Positions 1-11,715 of a stretch of DNA of 64,000 nt are shown here, one piece after another (the stretch's first letter is position 1; each line of letters starts with the position of its first letter). Origin of the DNA: Alopecurus myosuroides. Lineage: Eukaryota; Streptophyta; Magnoliopsida; Poales; Poaceae. A program made the translations under genes and the position numbers. The notes beneath the pieces are model-generated. The model made no database searches. It was not told the DNA's origin and saw only the letters and a list, made by a program, of their open reading frames with translations. The stretch lies in contig CM054058.1 in assembly GCA_028641055.1 (NCBI GenBank), positions 502,465,919-502,529,918 of the forward strand. The letters run 5' to 3'.

Positions 1-486
1 CCACCCGAACAGGACGCGGCGCGGGAGGCCCGGCGTCGCTGGAGGAGGGAGCGGAGGAGGCGGCCCATATGGCCGGAGCAGCACGCCGGGCTGCTCTCCT
101 TCGAAACCGCGCAGAACGAGGACGCGTACCGCGAGGTCCGCGGCGTCCTCGAGCAGGCGGCGGAGGCGGCCGCCATTCGGGCCTCTCTGGAGACACACCA
201 GAGGGAAGAAGCAGCGCGAGAGGTGCGCCAGCAGATGGCCGAGCGCGCTGCCTCGGCCGAGCAGGAGGGCATCATCGCCCTGTACGAGCAGGACCGGCGA
301 CAGGTGGCGCTGCAGAGCGAGCGGCGCAACCGTCCGCCCTCCGAGCAGACGCAGCTGCACCGGCTGCGGGTGCAAGCCCGAGCGGAGCGGGCGGAGCAAC
401 GCTGGCTCGCCGCGGCGAGGCAGGGCGAAGCTGGTCCCTCCAACCAGCGCCGCGACGAGGACGCCGCTGAAGACGACGATGCGTAG
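1..486 (+). CDS. Unrecognised charged, Arg/Glu/Ala-rich protein, 3' end only
   Basis: The frame is open from base 1 to a TAG at 484-486, so the gene starts outside the window and at least 161 residues are present. The product is rich in Arg, Glu, Gln and Ala, looks helical or coiled-coil, and ends in an acidic tail (DEDAAEDDDA). GC content is very high, as in many grass exons. I recognise no domain. An AATAAA follows 21 bases after the stop, and a Harbinger-like terminus lies about 270 bp further on, so this may be an accessory ORF of that transposon rather than a host gene; that is inference. A downstream ATG at 223 would give 87 residues, but the upstream open frame makes it unlikely to be the real start. 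Confidence 0.5.
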   Translation, partial: PPEQDAAREARRRWRRERRRRPIWPEQHAGLLSFETAQNEDAYREVRGVLEQAAEAAAIRASLETHQREEAAREVRQQMAERAASAEQEGIIALYEQDRRQVALQSERRNRPPSEQTQLHRLRVQARAERAEQRWLAAARQGEAGPSNQRRDEDAAEDDDA

Positions 487-506
487 GGGTAGTCGTCGCG
501 TAGATC

Positions 507-512
507 AATAAA
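507..512 (+). terminator. Poly(A) signal AATAAA
   Basis: A canonical AATAAA lies 21 bases downstream of the stop of the preceding ORF, followed by T-rich sequence. It supports the ORF being transcribed on the plus strand. Confidence 0.4.
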
Positions 513-599
513 AAGTTTTAGTTTAAATTTCTGTCGATGTTTAGTTTGAATTTTCGTCGAATATGTACGCAATTCGCTTAAATCAATGAATTTCGCCTA

Positions 600-758
600 G
601 TTTTTCAAATTGCGTTTGTTTGGGCCGGAATTTGGGCTCGGTAGCGACTGGGAACGCTGCCCCCCCCCCCCAGGTTCCAGAATAGCGCCGTTTGGCGCCG
701 CGGCGGCCCCAAAACGGCGGCGTTTTGGGCCCTGGGGGGTGCAACGGCTGGAGATGCC
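600..758. mobile_element. Right terminus of a PIF/Harbinger-like element
   Basis: A GC-rich subterminal region with inverted GCCG/CGGC blocks ends in GCAACGGCTGGAGATGCC, followed by TAA (759-761). A GGCATCTCCAGCC-type end abutting TAA/TTA is typical of grass Harbinger elements. The left end is outside the window, so the element is not proven. The ORF ending at 486 would lie inside it. Confidence 0.4.
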
Positions 759-761
759 TAA

Positions 762-1674
762 CAACGACATCTCCTCTGATATGGACATGGCTCGGTGGGC
801 GGGCCTGGACTGGTCTAATCTGGGTAGAACCAAAATATAGTCTAATCAGTCCTAATCACCTGAAACCATCGAGGTGAACATGACAAAGTTGCTCACCTTT
901 GCTCAGAATGGAAAAAAGCATCAGACTTCTTCCACCGAAAGCAACCGAAAAGGACGACGAGGCAGCGCCAGGGCGAACGCGCAGATCGACCGCGTGCTCC
1001 CTTTCCCGCTGTAGCCCGGTCGAGGAAGCGGCTATTGCTCGGTTGTCTCCGGCAATGGAACACCATCGGGTGCAGTGCGGCGATCAGAAGGACCTTGCGC
1101 CGTCGGAGGCCATCCTTGGAGCAGCGCAAAGCTCGGAGGGAGCCGGTTGGTGGCTCAACTATGCCGCTCCCCACATTCTTCCGCAGCACACAAGCCGCGC
1201 GTGCATCATGGCGGCAAGCTCGGGATTCGGCACCCTCTCACGACGACGAGCTTGGGCCATGGGCCGACAGCCCCCTCCACCAGATCTCTTTTTCGCGGCC
1301 GACGAGCAACGTTGTGGCAGCGAGCTCACTCTGTGGCACCCTCCACGCAGAGCCATATCTCACGAGAGAGAGAGAGAGGGGTGAGGTTAAATAAAAGGAA
1401 AAGTGAGGGAGAAGGCGAGGGTGGGCCGTTCACCCGTGGCCGTGGACAGGTTTCGATTCACGGGAGATGGTGATGATGACAGGAACACAGGCCTAGGGCG
1501 CTGCCACACGCTGGAAACCTGACTGACAAGCACCAAAGAGGAAATATGTAACACCCATGGAAAATGGGAGAAAGAATCAAAGGATATTTTGGTAACGCTC
1601 CAGACTCAGATCCCTAGAGAGATTGAGAGGAGGAGATTGCAGTGTCCACAGTATTGTTTTATAGGAAAGCTTTT

Positions 1675-1676
<2 letters not shown>
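762..1676. other. Region without recognisable gene
   Basis: Open frames of up to about 160 codons overlap in several frames between 899 and 1473, but none shows a domain. A GC-rich stretch ends in a short GA run (1363-1379). I see no TIR, LTR or RNA gene. Confidence 0.3.

Positions 1677-1740
<64 letters not shown>
1677..1740. repeat. (TA)n microsatellite
   Basis: About 31 uninterrupted TA dinucleotides. It lies just left of the exonuclease pseudogene and may mark a breakpoint where the left end of the associated CACTA element was lost. Confidence 0.95.
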
Positions 1741-1742
<2 letters not shown>

Positions 1743-1862
1743 AAGGATATTAAAATAGATATAATTTAACAAGGACAGATAAGTCTTCTAGGGATCAAAT
1801 ATAAAAACATCACACCAAGCAATACATAATATATATATAGGCGTCACGAGAGAGGCTCCCAT

Positions 1863-3183
1863 CTACACAGACTGCTCGTCCTCCGAATCCGAAACAGTAG
1901 GAGTCTGGGGGGCAAGGTGACGCTCTCGATAGCCGAAGATATTGATAATACGGTATAGCTCGTAGGCAATGTACCCATCAATAGCTGCATAATCAATGTT
2001 GACCTGGTCAATTGGGCACTTCTCCCAAAGTTTGTGCCCAAAACTAGAGAAATCTTTCTTCATGCTACTGTACTTCTCGTCGATCAATACGGCTGCCATA
2101 TCAGCCTACGAAGTCCTCTCACACTGAAGCTGAAACAGGTCATGGTGATCAATATGGCACTGAGATGGTATCTCAATACGCCAAGTGTTCCTCATCTTCG
2201 ACCTGTCATTCCTTACATCAACGCTAGCAAAACATATGTCGCTGTTGACAAGGAAATCCATCAGTTCTGATCAATTTTTGCCACTACTGCAACAAAAAAA
2301 TGAAACAAATGTTAAACAAATAATGTTATACAACAACAAATGGATCAAATGTCATGCAACAAGTATATTCTTTCAATGCAACAAGTATATTGTTTGAATG
2401 CAACAATTTTATTCTTTCCAATGCACGTACGTACATATAGGATTCAAATGGGAACAAATTATAAATGGAATTTTCAATACATATTATATTGCTATATGAA
2501 TACACATGGATATATATAAACGTACATGTTGCTATCCTATGTAATTTCCAATACATTATTTCTATATGAATACAAATGGAATTTTCAATACACATTTCCA
2601 ATATATATGTGTGTGTGTGTGTGTGTGTGTCTGTGTGTATAGGGTCGCGCTATTTGACACCCAGGTTGCAGAATAGTGCTTTCCTATGCAATTTTGGCCA
2701 ATACATGAATACAAATGGAATTTCCAATACACATGGATATATATATATTGCTTTCCTATGCAATTTCAGCGAATACATGAATACAAATGGAATTTCCAAT
2801 ACACATTGCTATATGAATACAAATGGATACACACGTACATGTTGCTATCCTATGCAATTTCCGATCCTATATATAGAATCAAATTAAGATCAAGGAGAAA
2901 AAATGGGAAAAGAGAAACAGAGAGAAGATCGATCGGAGAAAGTTTGTGCTTATTACCTTGCCCATTGGAAGACAAGGACAAACCTCTTATGAGAAATTTT
3001 GACGATGACCACTTCTTTTTTATCGGCCGTGTACTCAAGATCAAGGCCAAGAAAATCTACGCCATCCTCGCGAAGCCATTGCTTCAAGAGGTCAAGAAAA
3101 CCCGAAACCCTCCAACTGTCGTTCGTGTATGCGACTTCGATCTTCCGACCATGTGTGATCACGTCCATAATCTCTAGTCCCAT
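1863..3183 (-). pseudogene. Decayed DEDDy-type 3'-5' exonuclease gene (RNase D/WRN exonuclease-like), copy 1
   Basis: Two minus-strand exons. Exon 1 (3183-2957) begins with ATG and carries FLGLDLEYT, matching the Exo I motif (D-x-E) of DnaQ/RNase D/WRN-type exonucleases; it ends at a canonical AAG|GTAATA donor. Exon 2 (2286-1863) follows a TTGCAG acceptor in matching phase and carries YAAIDGYIAYELYR, the Exo III YxxxD motif. The frame is broken by TGA at 2271-2273 (Cys in copy 2) and TAG at 2106-2108 (Met in copy 2), so no full product is made. The intron is AT-rich, with imperfect tandem repeats of a TTTCCAATACACAT-type unit. A CACTA terminus sits 430 bp upstream of the start codon, suggesting capture by or residence in a CACTA element. 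Confidence 0.7.
2540..2870. repeat. Imperfect AT-rich minisatellite with a (TG)n run
   Basis: GAATACAAATGGAATTTCCA-type units recur several times inside the pseudogene intron. A TG microsatellite occupies about 2609-2638. Confidence 0.6.
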
Positions 3184-3199
3184 GGTGGAGAATGTAGAA

Positions 3200-3613
3200 A
3201 AATGAAGAGAGGAGAGAAAGAGGGAGAAGAGAGGGCCTCTCCGTACTGTAGCAAATGGAGGCGCGTTTCTATGTTTTTGTTACCTCCCCGACGATGGAAC
3301 AACTTCTAAAGCGCGGGATGCAAACGGTTTGGGCATTTAGTCCCAGGCCGTATTACGACCTATGACTAAATGCTCTCAGACCAGGCAAACGGTTTCCACG
3401 GCGGTTTTTAGTCCCGGGCCGTGTTACAACCCGGGACTAAAAGTGTGCGAGGCGACGCGAACGGTTGCCAGACGACTTTTTGTCTCAGGCCGTGTTACGA
3501 TGCGGGACTAACAACGTTAAGCGAAGCGAACGGTTGCCTTGTCCCCTCTGTGGTCCCCGTTTGTAAGCTTATGGCGACTAGAACCAAAAACCTATAGGGT
3601 TTTTCTACTAGTG
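3200..3613. mobile_element. Right end of a CACTA (En/Spm) transposon
   Basis: The segment ends in CCTATAGGGTTTTTCTACTAGTG. Read inward on the other strand this starts CACTAGTAGAAAAACC, the TIR type of Triticeae CACTA elements. Inside it are three or more subterminal repeats that can pair (a TTTAGTCCCGGGCCGTGTTAC-like unit against CCCGGGACTAAA). The exonuclease pseudogene begins directly inside this end. Confidence 0.7.
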
Positions 3614-3842
3614 TCCTTTGTAATGAATGATCTTTGGCCATTTCTTTCATGATGTGATCTCCTTCTCAGCATTAGTGGGGTGTTGGAAATATTTTTAAAA
3701 TATCTCTTTGTTGAATAATATTATAAACATGTTTATGTGCATCAGTTTGATGCAGAACACGGGATTTGAACCTCCTTTTCTAGAAATAGATGGTTGTTCA
3801 TATCTTACTTCGCCAATTCGATTTTGTATTCTTTCTCGTGTT

Positions 3843-4032
3843 AACTAGTAGAAACTGGGCTTTCAGTACCGGTTGGACAACCGGTACTAAGTAATCAGCA
3901 CTAAAGGTCCCGCCAGGATTTAGTACCGGTTTCTTACGGACCAGTATTAAAAGGGCCTTCACGTGGCCCAGGACGAGCCCATGGGGCCGGATACCTTTGG
4001 TACCGGTTCGTAACAAGAACCGGTACTAAAGG
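3843..4032. mobile_element. Degenerate left end of a second CACTA or CACTA-type MITE
   Basis: AACTAGTAGAAACTGGGC differs from a CACTAGTAGAAA TIR in the first base. It is followed by inverted TACCGGTT/AACCGGTA repeats up to about 4032, the classic subterminal pattern. It may be the left end of the element that carries exonuclease copy 2. Confidence 0.55.
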
Positions 4033-4520
4033 ATAGTCTTGTTTTTTCGATTTTTTTTCATAAAAAAATTAATATTATTTCTATTGTTTAACCACTTAAA
4101 CTCACATTTATCACTAAGCATTCTTAATTTTAATCTAAATTACTCCCTTCCACTAACACTTCCCGTATAGGTCACCCATCACTAGCACGCTTAACTTTTT
4201 AGTTCCTTCCATTTGAGCTACCTACAAACAAGAGATACTTACCTCACAATACTATCCTATCAATCCTATCAACCCATGGACTATGATGTCACACACATTT
4301 ATTTTATCAATCAAAATAATTATTTAAATAAAAAGAAATGAACCATTAATAATATTTTGAATTAAAATATTCTTAAATACAAATAATAGTTAACTTATTT
4401 GCCTTTTTCCATTTAATTTTGATTAATTCATATATGCAAATGCGTAAATTGAATTTTGACAAATAATATGTCTAAATCGATTAGAAAAATGAGACAAATC
4501 CAAATATGATACATCCATAA
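4033..4520. other. AT-rich interior, no gene
   Basis: No coding frame or repeat boundary is seen. It lies between the degenerate CACTA left end and the tandem duplication. Confidence 0.3.
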
Positions 4521-5205
4521 CCCAACTCTTGTTAAATTTCCCTTATGTTTATCTGATCTAGTACTTTCAAGCTATAAGTCATGAAACTCCCTAGAGAGAA
4601 GTTGATACCGGTGAAGTAGGGCACACACCAAAGTGCATTGTCTGTCATCCAAAAACCATAGCACATTTGTACACACATGTTTTGTCACCCCCTATCTTGC
4701 GGCGGGATCCCAACGCCGGAGTCCCTCTCCTATGAAACCCTAGCCCCGTTGTACAAAAACCAGATTTATACGAATAAGGCTGGTACCGGCATCAAAATAG
4801 GGTAGAAAAGTCTAACTAGTTGCTTGGTTCTGTTAGGCTAGGCCCTAGAAAGTCATAAGACAAAGGTATGACCCAACTCTTGACAAGTTTCCCTCAATTT
4901 TGTTTGATCCAAAACTTCCAGGCTATAACTCATGAAATTCACTAGAGTGAAGTGGATGTCGCTGAAGCAGGTCACACCCCGAAGTGCAAACTTTGTCATC
5001 CAAAACCCATAGCACACTTGTACACACATGTTATAGCACCCCCAATATTTTTGTTAGATCCCAACGCCGGAGTCCCTCTCCGATGAAATCCTAGCCCCAT
5101 TGGAGAAAAACTAGGCTTATACGAATAAATAAGGTACCAGCGTCAAAATGGGGTGGAAAAGTCTAACTAGTTACTTGGTTGTGTTAGTCTAGGCCCTAGA
5201 GAAGT
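4521..5205. repeat. Two-copy tandem duplication, period 351 bp
   Basis: Unit 1 begins at 4521 and unit 2 at 4872, both with CCCAACTCTT. Shared landmarks include GATCCCAACGCCGGAGTCCC, GTACACACATGTT and CTAGGCCCTAGA at constant spacing. The copies differ at many sites, so the duplication is old. Confidence 0.85.
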
Positions 5206-5429
5206 ACTCGTCCATTATATAGATCACAATGAAATCTTGCTCACATTATACTTAAACATGAACATAAATAGAGATACATATAAAAGTACTCTCCATATCA
5301 CAGGAGACCCACACTACTACATCTAGAGAGATATATATAAAGTTCTATACATAATAGGGATCACAGGATCGACCCCCAAGCACTACACATCATAGAGATA
5401 TATAAAAACTGTGTTCGCCCACGTAAACA

Positions 5430-5850
5430 CTAGTAGTCGTCTGAATCATCATCATCATCATCAACTGCTGGTGCTTCCAGTACAAAGTGACGTTGCCCAT
5501 GGTTGACGACTCAAATAATGCGGTACAACTCGTATGCAACGTAAGCATCTATGGAGGCCTACTCAATGTTCTTGCTGTGAAGTTGGGTCGTCTCCCACTC
5601 ATCGTGGTTCTCGATCTTGGTCTTCATATCAGTGTAGTAGTCGTCGATCAAATCGATTGCCATTTGAACCATTGAAGTCCTATCATGCCGAGGCCTGAAT
5701 ATGTCCTGAATATTAATGTGTAGGCAGCCGGTATCTCAATATTGAAGATTTTCTTCATCTTGATCTTGTCATTCTTTATGTCAACGCTAACAAAACGAAT
5801 GCCGCTGTAACAAAGGAAGTTCATGAGAGCTGGACACTTCTTTTCACTAC
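5430..5850 (-). pseudogene. Decayed DEDDy-type exonuclease gene, copy 2 (exon 2 only)
   Basis: This is homologous to exon 2 of copy 1, beginning after an identical GTTGCAG|TAGTG acceptor at 5850. It retains the YASIDAYVAYELYR-type Exo III region but is broken by TAG at 5559-5561 (the Tyr of the YxxxD motif), TGA at 5511-5513 and a one-base frameshift near 5720. The C-terminus carries an Asp run encoded by an ATC/GAT repeat. Exon 1, with the Exo I D-x-E motif, is missing because the upstream side is cut by the LTR-type repeat at about 6181. The lesions differ from those in copy 1, so the two decayed independently. Confidence 0.7.
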
Positions 5851-6180
5851 TGCAACAACAAATTAGAATGGAACAAAAATTTAATTAAGGATCATAACAA
5901 TAACCTACTAATTACATATATATGCCAATATACAACAAGGAAAATTAATTCACTACTAAATACAAATTTATCTATCACATAGAATTAAAATAGGAATCCT
6001 ATGCAATTTGTATCACATAGAACAATTTGATATCCTATCCAATTTGCCAATATGTCCTAAATTAACTATGCCATATGTTCTATCATGGATTCTGCCAATA
6101 TGCAGGAAGGAAAATTAATTCATTAATAAATAGTAATTGATCTTCCACATAGAATTCAAATGGGAATATTTTTCAATTCA
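5851..6180. other. Remnant intron of exonuclease copy 2
   Basis: AT-rich, with ACATAGAATTCAAATGGGAA-like units resembling the intron of copy 1. It ends abruptly at the LTR-type repeat. Confidence 0.4.
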
Positions 6181-7571
6181 ATTCTTGTAGACAGTGTTGG
6201 GCCTCCAAGTGTAGAGGTTTGTAGAACAGCAAGAAGTTTCCCTTAAGTGGATTACCCAAGGTTTATCGAACTCAGGGCGGAAGAGGTCATAAGTATCCCT
6301 CTCAAGCAACCCTTCAATTACGATGCAAGAAGTCTCTTGTGACCCCAGCACACCAAATACAATTGTCAGTTGTATAGGTGCACTAATTCGGCGAAGAGAG
6401 AGTGAAATACAAGTAATATGAATGATTATAAGTGATAATAGCAATCTGAAATAAAAATGGCAGCAAGCAAACATGTAGAAGAACTGATTCTAAATTGTGT
6501 TTCAATGCTTATAAACAAAGCCAAGGGATCATACTTTCACTAGTTAACACTCTCAACAATAATAACATAATTGAATGCATAAATATCTCTCTTCAATACG
6601 CTACTCCGAACCAATCTTCGGTCGAATAACAAACACCAATCCATGTGTAGGGCTGTAACAACACTCCTCAAGTTTGTATTACCTCTCTAGGGCACCCCAT
6701 GTTTTCACAATGAGCACCCCAAATTAGTGCTAAACAAACACCACAATTTCATAGGGTCATGCAACATAAGATATAAATACCATGCTAAACCACACGGTAC
6801 ACACACCTTTATAACCATGATCAAATTGTGTACGGAGGTATCATAACAAAGCCACTCTAGTATCATAACAGATGAAGAGTAACATCTACTTATTCAACTA
6901 GATTACAAAGCCCGTGATCACATAAAGATCACACCATGGGAGAGAAAGATGAAACGCATAGCTACTGGTAGACCCCTCAGCCCTGGGGGAGAACTACTCC
7001 CTCCTCATCATAGGAGACAACAACGGCGATGAAGATGGTGGTGGATTCAACGGAGATGGCTCCGGGGGAACTTCCCCGTCTCAGCAGGGTGCCGAAACAG
7101 AAAATTATGTCCCCAGAAATTTGTCGGCGACGGCGGTGGAGCTACGGAACTTTTCGTGGAAGGGGGCCAATCCCCTAGGGTTTATGCATCGGGGGGCATA
7201 TATAGGAAAAAGGGCGACGGTGGTGGGCGCCCGAGGGGCCCACAACACCCCCAGGTGCGGCCAGGGGGCCACCCCCGCCCAGACATACTGTGGGGGCTCC
7301 AGGGCCTCCTCTGGGTCTCCTTTGGACTTCCTGGTCGTCTCAGGAATTCTAAAACTTTTGGCTTTTGTTTCGTCTGATTCCGAGAGTATTTTCAGAACAA
7401 CTTTTCTGAAAACAAAAATAGCAGAAAGCATGAACTGGCTCTGTGGCATCTTTTCAATAGGTCAGTCCATGAAAATGTCCGGAAAATGAAGAAAAACATG
7501 TGAAAACATAATGGTATCGGATAGATAACAAGCATGGAGCATCAAATTATAGATACGTTTGAGACGTATCA
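6181..7571 (-). mobile_element. LTR-type repeat, minus orientation, 3' end truncated
   Basis: Read on the minus strand it begins TGATACGTCTCAAACGTATC at 7571 and runs to CTTGGAGGCCCAACACTGTC near 6190. I recognise both as ends of a very abundant Triticeae repeat with LTR-like organisation. A TATA-like CCTATATATGCC is present (7195-7206, minus), as expected of an LTR promoter. Its usual last ~20 bases (a TAGACATCA-type end) are absent and I found no target duplication. I do not assign a family name. Confidence 0.55.
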
Positions 7572-10000
7572 GCGGCCCTAGACTAACTTTACACGTACTT
7601 GTATGCGAGACCTGTCTCACATGTGGCTGAGAGGGTGTCAAGTGTCTCCAACTATAATTAAGATCTAACCTACAACGGTTTATTAATAATTTTTTATCAA
7701 CGTTGTGGTTCATGTTCGTAGGTACGAACTGTTCTATCTTCGAAAGTCCTAAACCACGTAAAATATGAAAAAATAAATTAGAGACGTATAACTTGTTTTA
7801 TGAGGGCATGTGACGTCTAAGTTAGAGTGGGAGGGCTTCCTTAGTATGCACCGTTAAGAAAGATCGGCGTTTCTAGACACCACGTGATGACCGGGTGTGA
7901 CAGACTCAACGTTCGCATACAACGGGTGCTGACAAGCCTAGCACGTACATACATTGCCTCGGAACACACGCAATACTATAGTTTTACTTAGCGAGCCTGG
8001 CATGTACAGACATGGCCTCGGAACACATAACCGAAAGGTAAAGCACGAGTCATATGGTTGATATGATGAACATGTCGATGTTCGCCTTTGCAGCTACATC
8101 ATCTCACGTGATGCTCGGTTTGGTGTAGTGAATTTGGTTTGTGTAATCACTAAAACGACTACTGATATTTTGTTTTTGAGTGGGACTTCACGTAGTAAAT
8201 TTTGAATTAACTCGAACTTATTTGATCATGGACAACCAATCAAAGTGAATTTGCATAAATTGTAGTATTAATTGGCATCCACAAACTACCTTACACTTAG
8301 ATTGTTAATTGAAATATAACTGTTATGATATGGTAAAACCATTTTGGACTAGTGTCGTAATAGTGAAATTTAAAATTGAGTCCTAGTGTAGATTTTGGTA
8401 TAACCTACCTAGCTCCATATGATTAATTATTGATTGATCTAGAAAGAAAATAATTCCTACTTGGAATTCAATGTCATGCTTGCTTCCATAATACTTGATC
8501 TTCAAAAGAATGTTTTGAGAATCAGGGTGATTTAGGAACTAAAAAGAGTTGTTTTCATAAACAAACTAGGAGTGAAATATATACGATATCTAGAACCTTG
8601 TTTGTGGCAACATGACTAAGTATAATTTAGTGTGACAATGTGTGCTTATATTATTTGAATATATGCAATGATTTGATACACTAGGCGTTTGAATATTCCA
8701 AGAAGTTGTGTGGTAATATTATCCTCTAAATTCTTTCCTTCGAGCTATAGTAGCTTCATCACAAACTTGTTATGATAGGATGGATTAAAAGTATGGCTGA
8801 AATCGTTTACCTTGCTTGGAGATTGCTAAGAGTGGAATCCAAAAGAATGCTATATTAATATGGTGATATTAGTAGAACAATCAAACTCAAAGTATGACTC
8901 AATGGGTAGTAATATATGACTAACACGCCAAGGAAAATGTGCTAGTTCGACTGGCAGAGTTTGATGTTGATTAATTATTCTGTAAAGGAAAGGGAATATT
9001 CAAAATAGAATTACAAAAGTTATATGGCAGCAAATAAAATAACTAGAGAAGTCCATCTCAGGAGTATATTCTTGATATACAAGTTATAGATGTATTGCTA
9101 GTTAACAAAGTATTTTTTTGGGGGGGGTATATTGATACCAGATTGGTTGGTATGAATTTTCATACAACACAATGGAAGAAATACAAGGGGCTAAAAGGAA
9201 CTAGTAGTAGATGTGGAATCGTTCATGACAAGAAACGTAATTAAGTGTTATTGTGTCCAATGTCGTATCGAACCAAACATTTAAGATTTATTTGAAGAAC
9301 TTAATAAGTTGTTCTTTAGTTCGGGTCTTTGGTGAGAACAAATAAGATTGTTCAATATATGACCATATTCCATAATTGATGGATGAGTTAATATAAATCG
9401 TGTTGGTAAAATAAACATATATAAGACTAAATGCTAAACGTCGCAAGGTGTAAATATTAAACAATTTCACTTAAATTCTGACACCACCATTTTAGTTTAT
9501 ATCGGAAAGGAAAACATGAAGGAACTCCATGTTAATGGACTTCCAGAGTCATTTTGTTTTGAATAAGTTGACGCTTGTGAGGCCTCTTCCAAAAGATGAC
9601 TAAAATTCCGTTTAAGTCCATTATGTGTAGTCGTGTATGGTGGATTCACTTATCCTTCATAAAATTGAATTGATGATTTGATTAGATCTATGAGTATATC
9701 TATTTAAGGGATAAAGAAGATTGACATTTCTGAATTGGTTCAATGAATTGTTAGTGTGAAGTAAAAAAATCATCGTAGCAAGATAATCAAGTATTTATGA
9801 TTGGATCATAAAGGATAAAGTTTGAGTTACAAGTTTAGCAAAACATCTGAGGAGTTGGAGAATTTTTCCGCAACTTATCCTTCTCGAATACCAGACATTA
9901 GTTTGGAGTGTTCGAGAGAAAGAATCAAACCCAGTTAAAAATGGTAAGATAAATAAAATGTCATTATATCTTTTGTAGTTTATATATTCTAGACTATTGC
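7572..10000 (+). mobile_element. Highly decayed Copia retrotransposon, 5' region and gag-pre-integrase
   Basis: The segment at 7880-8200 resembles the leader of Angela-type Copia elements (ACATGGCCTCGGAACACA, GTCATATGGTTGATATGATG). At 9515-9620 the plus-strand frame reads MKELHVNGLPESFCFE, then VDACEA after a stop, matching the GAG-pre-integrase box of Copia polyproteins. Stops and frameshifts are everywhere, so no protein is possible. The element is old and its boundaries are not seen. Confidence 0.5.
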
Positions 10001-10469
10001 TTTCACACTGAAAAAAGGGCCATCATGATTCGTTGAAATTTACACAATATAAGTTATGGCTTGGGTAGTGACTCGAATTGTCTTTTTTCTTAAATTTTAG
10101 TATGCATAACATGTGTAAAAAATTTACTACCAAAATAGGATACATATATGTTTATAACCAAAAATTTTACAACCAAAATAGGTTATCATATATGATGGTT
10201 TGCGGTATGGAAGTATCTCTCCCTAGTTGGTTATCGTTGTATCCGTTGGTGTGAGTTGCCGATATGGAATATTAATGAGAAGTTTCATCATTTACTTTCT
10301 GCACACATTATTTTTAGCTTTCAATTTCTGTCATATGGTTGAGCTTGTTATTAGTATTTGGTATCAATCTAGAGATCATCAAGTTAATCTAGTTGTTTTT
10401 GGCAAACTTAGCTTGGGTCAGCAGAAATAATAATTTGAGATGCTAGTATAAGAAAGAGAAATTTGCCTA

Positions 10470-11715
10470 TTAGCTCGTAAACTTAGTATTCACAAGTTAA
10501 GATCGTTTGGGCTCTTAATGAAGATTGCATGATTGGTTTCATCATATGTATACTTGTTTGTTTTCCTCAGCTCTTATGCTTGCTACCCAACCTTGTTAGC
10601 CAAAAACCCTGTACTGAGAGGGAATGCTTCTCGTGCATCCAAAACCTTGAGCCCCAAAACCTTGCCATTGTGTACACCATACCTAGCTACATGTGGTATT
10701 TAACTGTCACTCCAAGTAAATTGCTCATGTGCTACCTTTAAAACCTTCAAAATTATTCCTGTTTTGTGCCCCTGTTTTAGCTCATGAGGACGTAAATAGA
10801 GAATCTTTATCTCACTTGTTGATTGGACTTCAAACACCTGGTCTAGTGGCTTCATCCGCTTATCCGAATGCTAGAAGAGCTCGCAGCGGGGTGCCCATCC
10901 CCAAAACTAATACACAAATTCTCTTCACTAGTTTGTCCCCTGATTTATCAGTCAAAGCATAATCGTGTAAACAAAAGAGAATGAGGGATGACCTTCTACA
11001 CTAATTGCGTCCTCCATATGGGAGCCGCTCTTATGAAGTCTAGTTGGCTTGTGACGTACTGTATTGTCTATTTACCATTCGTTGACATAAGCATACACCT
11101 CTCTTAAAAATGTTTTTAATACCTCTGTTTAATAAAATAAAAGCTCTAGCACATGAGTGATCCATGCTTCCCTCTGCGAAGGGTCCTTCTTTTACTTTCA
11201 TGTTGAGTCAGTAAACCCATTTCTCTCTGTCTCCAGCAAGCAATTGAGTTGTTGTGATCTCATCATCTATATGTTGATTTATTTCAATCATGTTTTCTAT
11301 CCTTCTTTGTGTAGCACATGCTTTATTATCTGAATGAACATTACTTTGAAAAGCTATGAATCACTGTAAAGGAATTGCTATAATTAAACATGTTAAGCTC
11401 TACAAAACGAGCCTTATTATAAATACTTCACCTAAGATAAGCAGGATATCATTAAATGTTCTCTGACCAAGAATGAAGTTTGCCATTACCAATTTTGATT
11501 CTCTCTTTTGCATCTTTGTTTGTGACTCCCTTTACTCGTTTCAAGTTAGGTTATATGATAGGAAGTTGTTGTCTATAATGATGTGTGCACAGATAGAGGT
11601 GATGCTTCTTGTCCGTATTTTATTTATTGACTCTTCACTCCATAAACCTGTGGTCATGTTTTCTGAGTTCAGTTTGGCTTGGGGACAAGCGAGGTCTATG
11701 TTTGGGGGGGAGTTC
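10470..11715 (+). mobile_element. Non-coding 3' internal region of a Gypsy retrotransposon
   Basis: This matches, by memory, the long non-coding tail of a common Triticeae Gypsy family (landmarks TGCTACCCAACCTTGTTAGCC at 10578, TTCATGTTGAGTCAGTAAACC at 11199, CTCCATAAACCTGTGGTCAT). It ends in the purine tract GTTTGGGGGGGAG (11700-11712), the expected polypurine tract next to a 3' LTR. No gag or pol frame is present here. Confidence 0.55.

Noticed and set aside
1035..1394. ORFs at 0.9-1.4 kb
   Set aside because: Overlapping frames of equal length, no domain or splice structure.
6195..7571. Complete LTR with target duplication
   Set aside because: Neither GACAG/GCGGC nor nearby 5-mers match, and the usual terminal 20 bases are missing.
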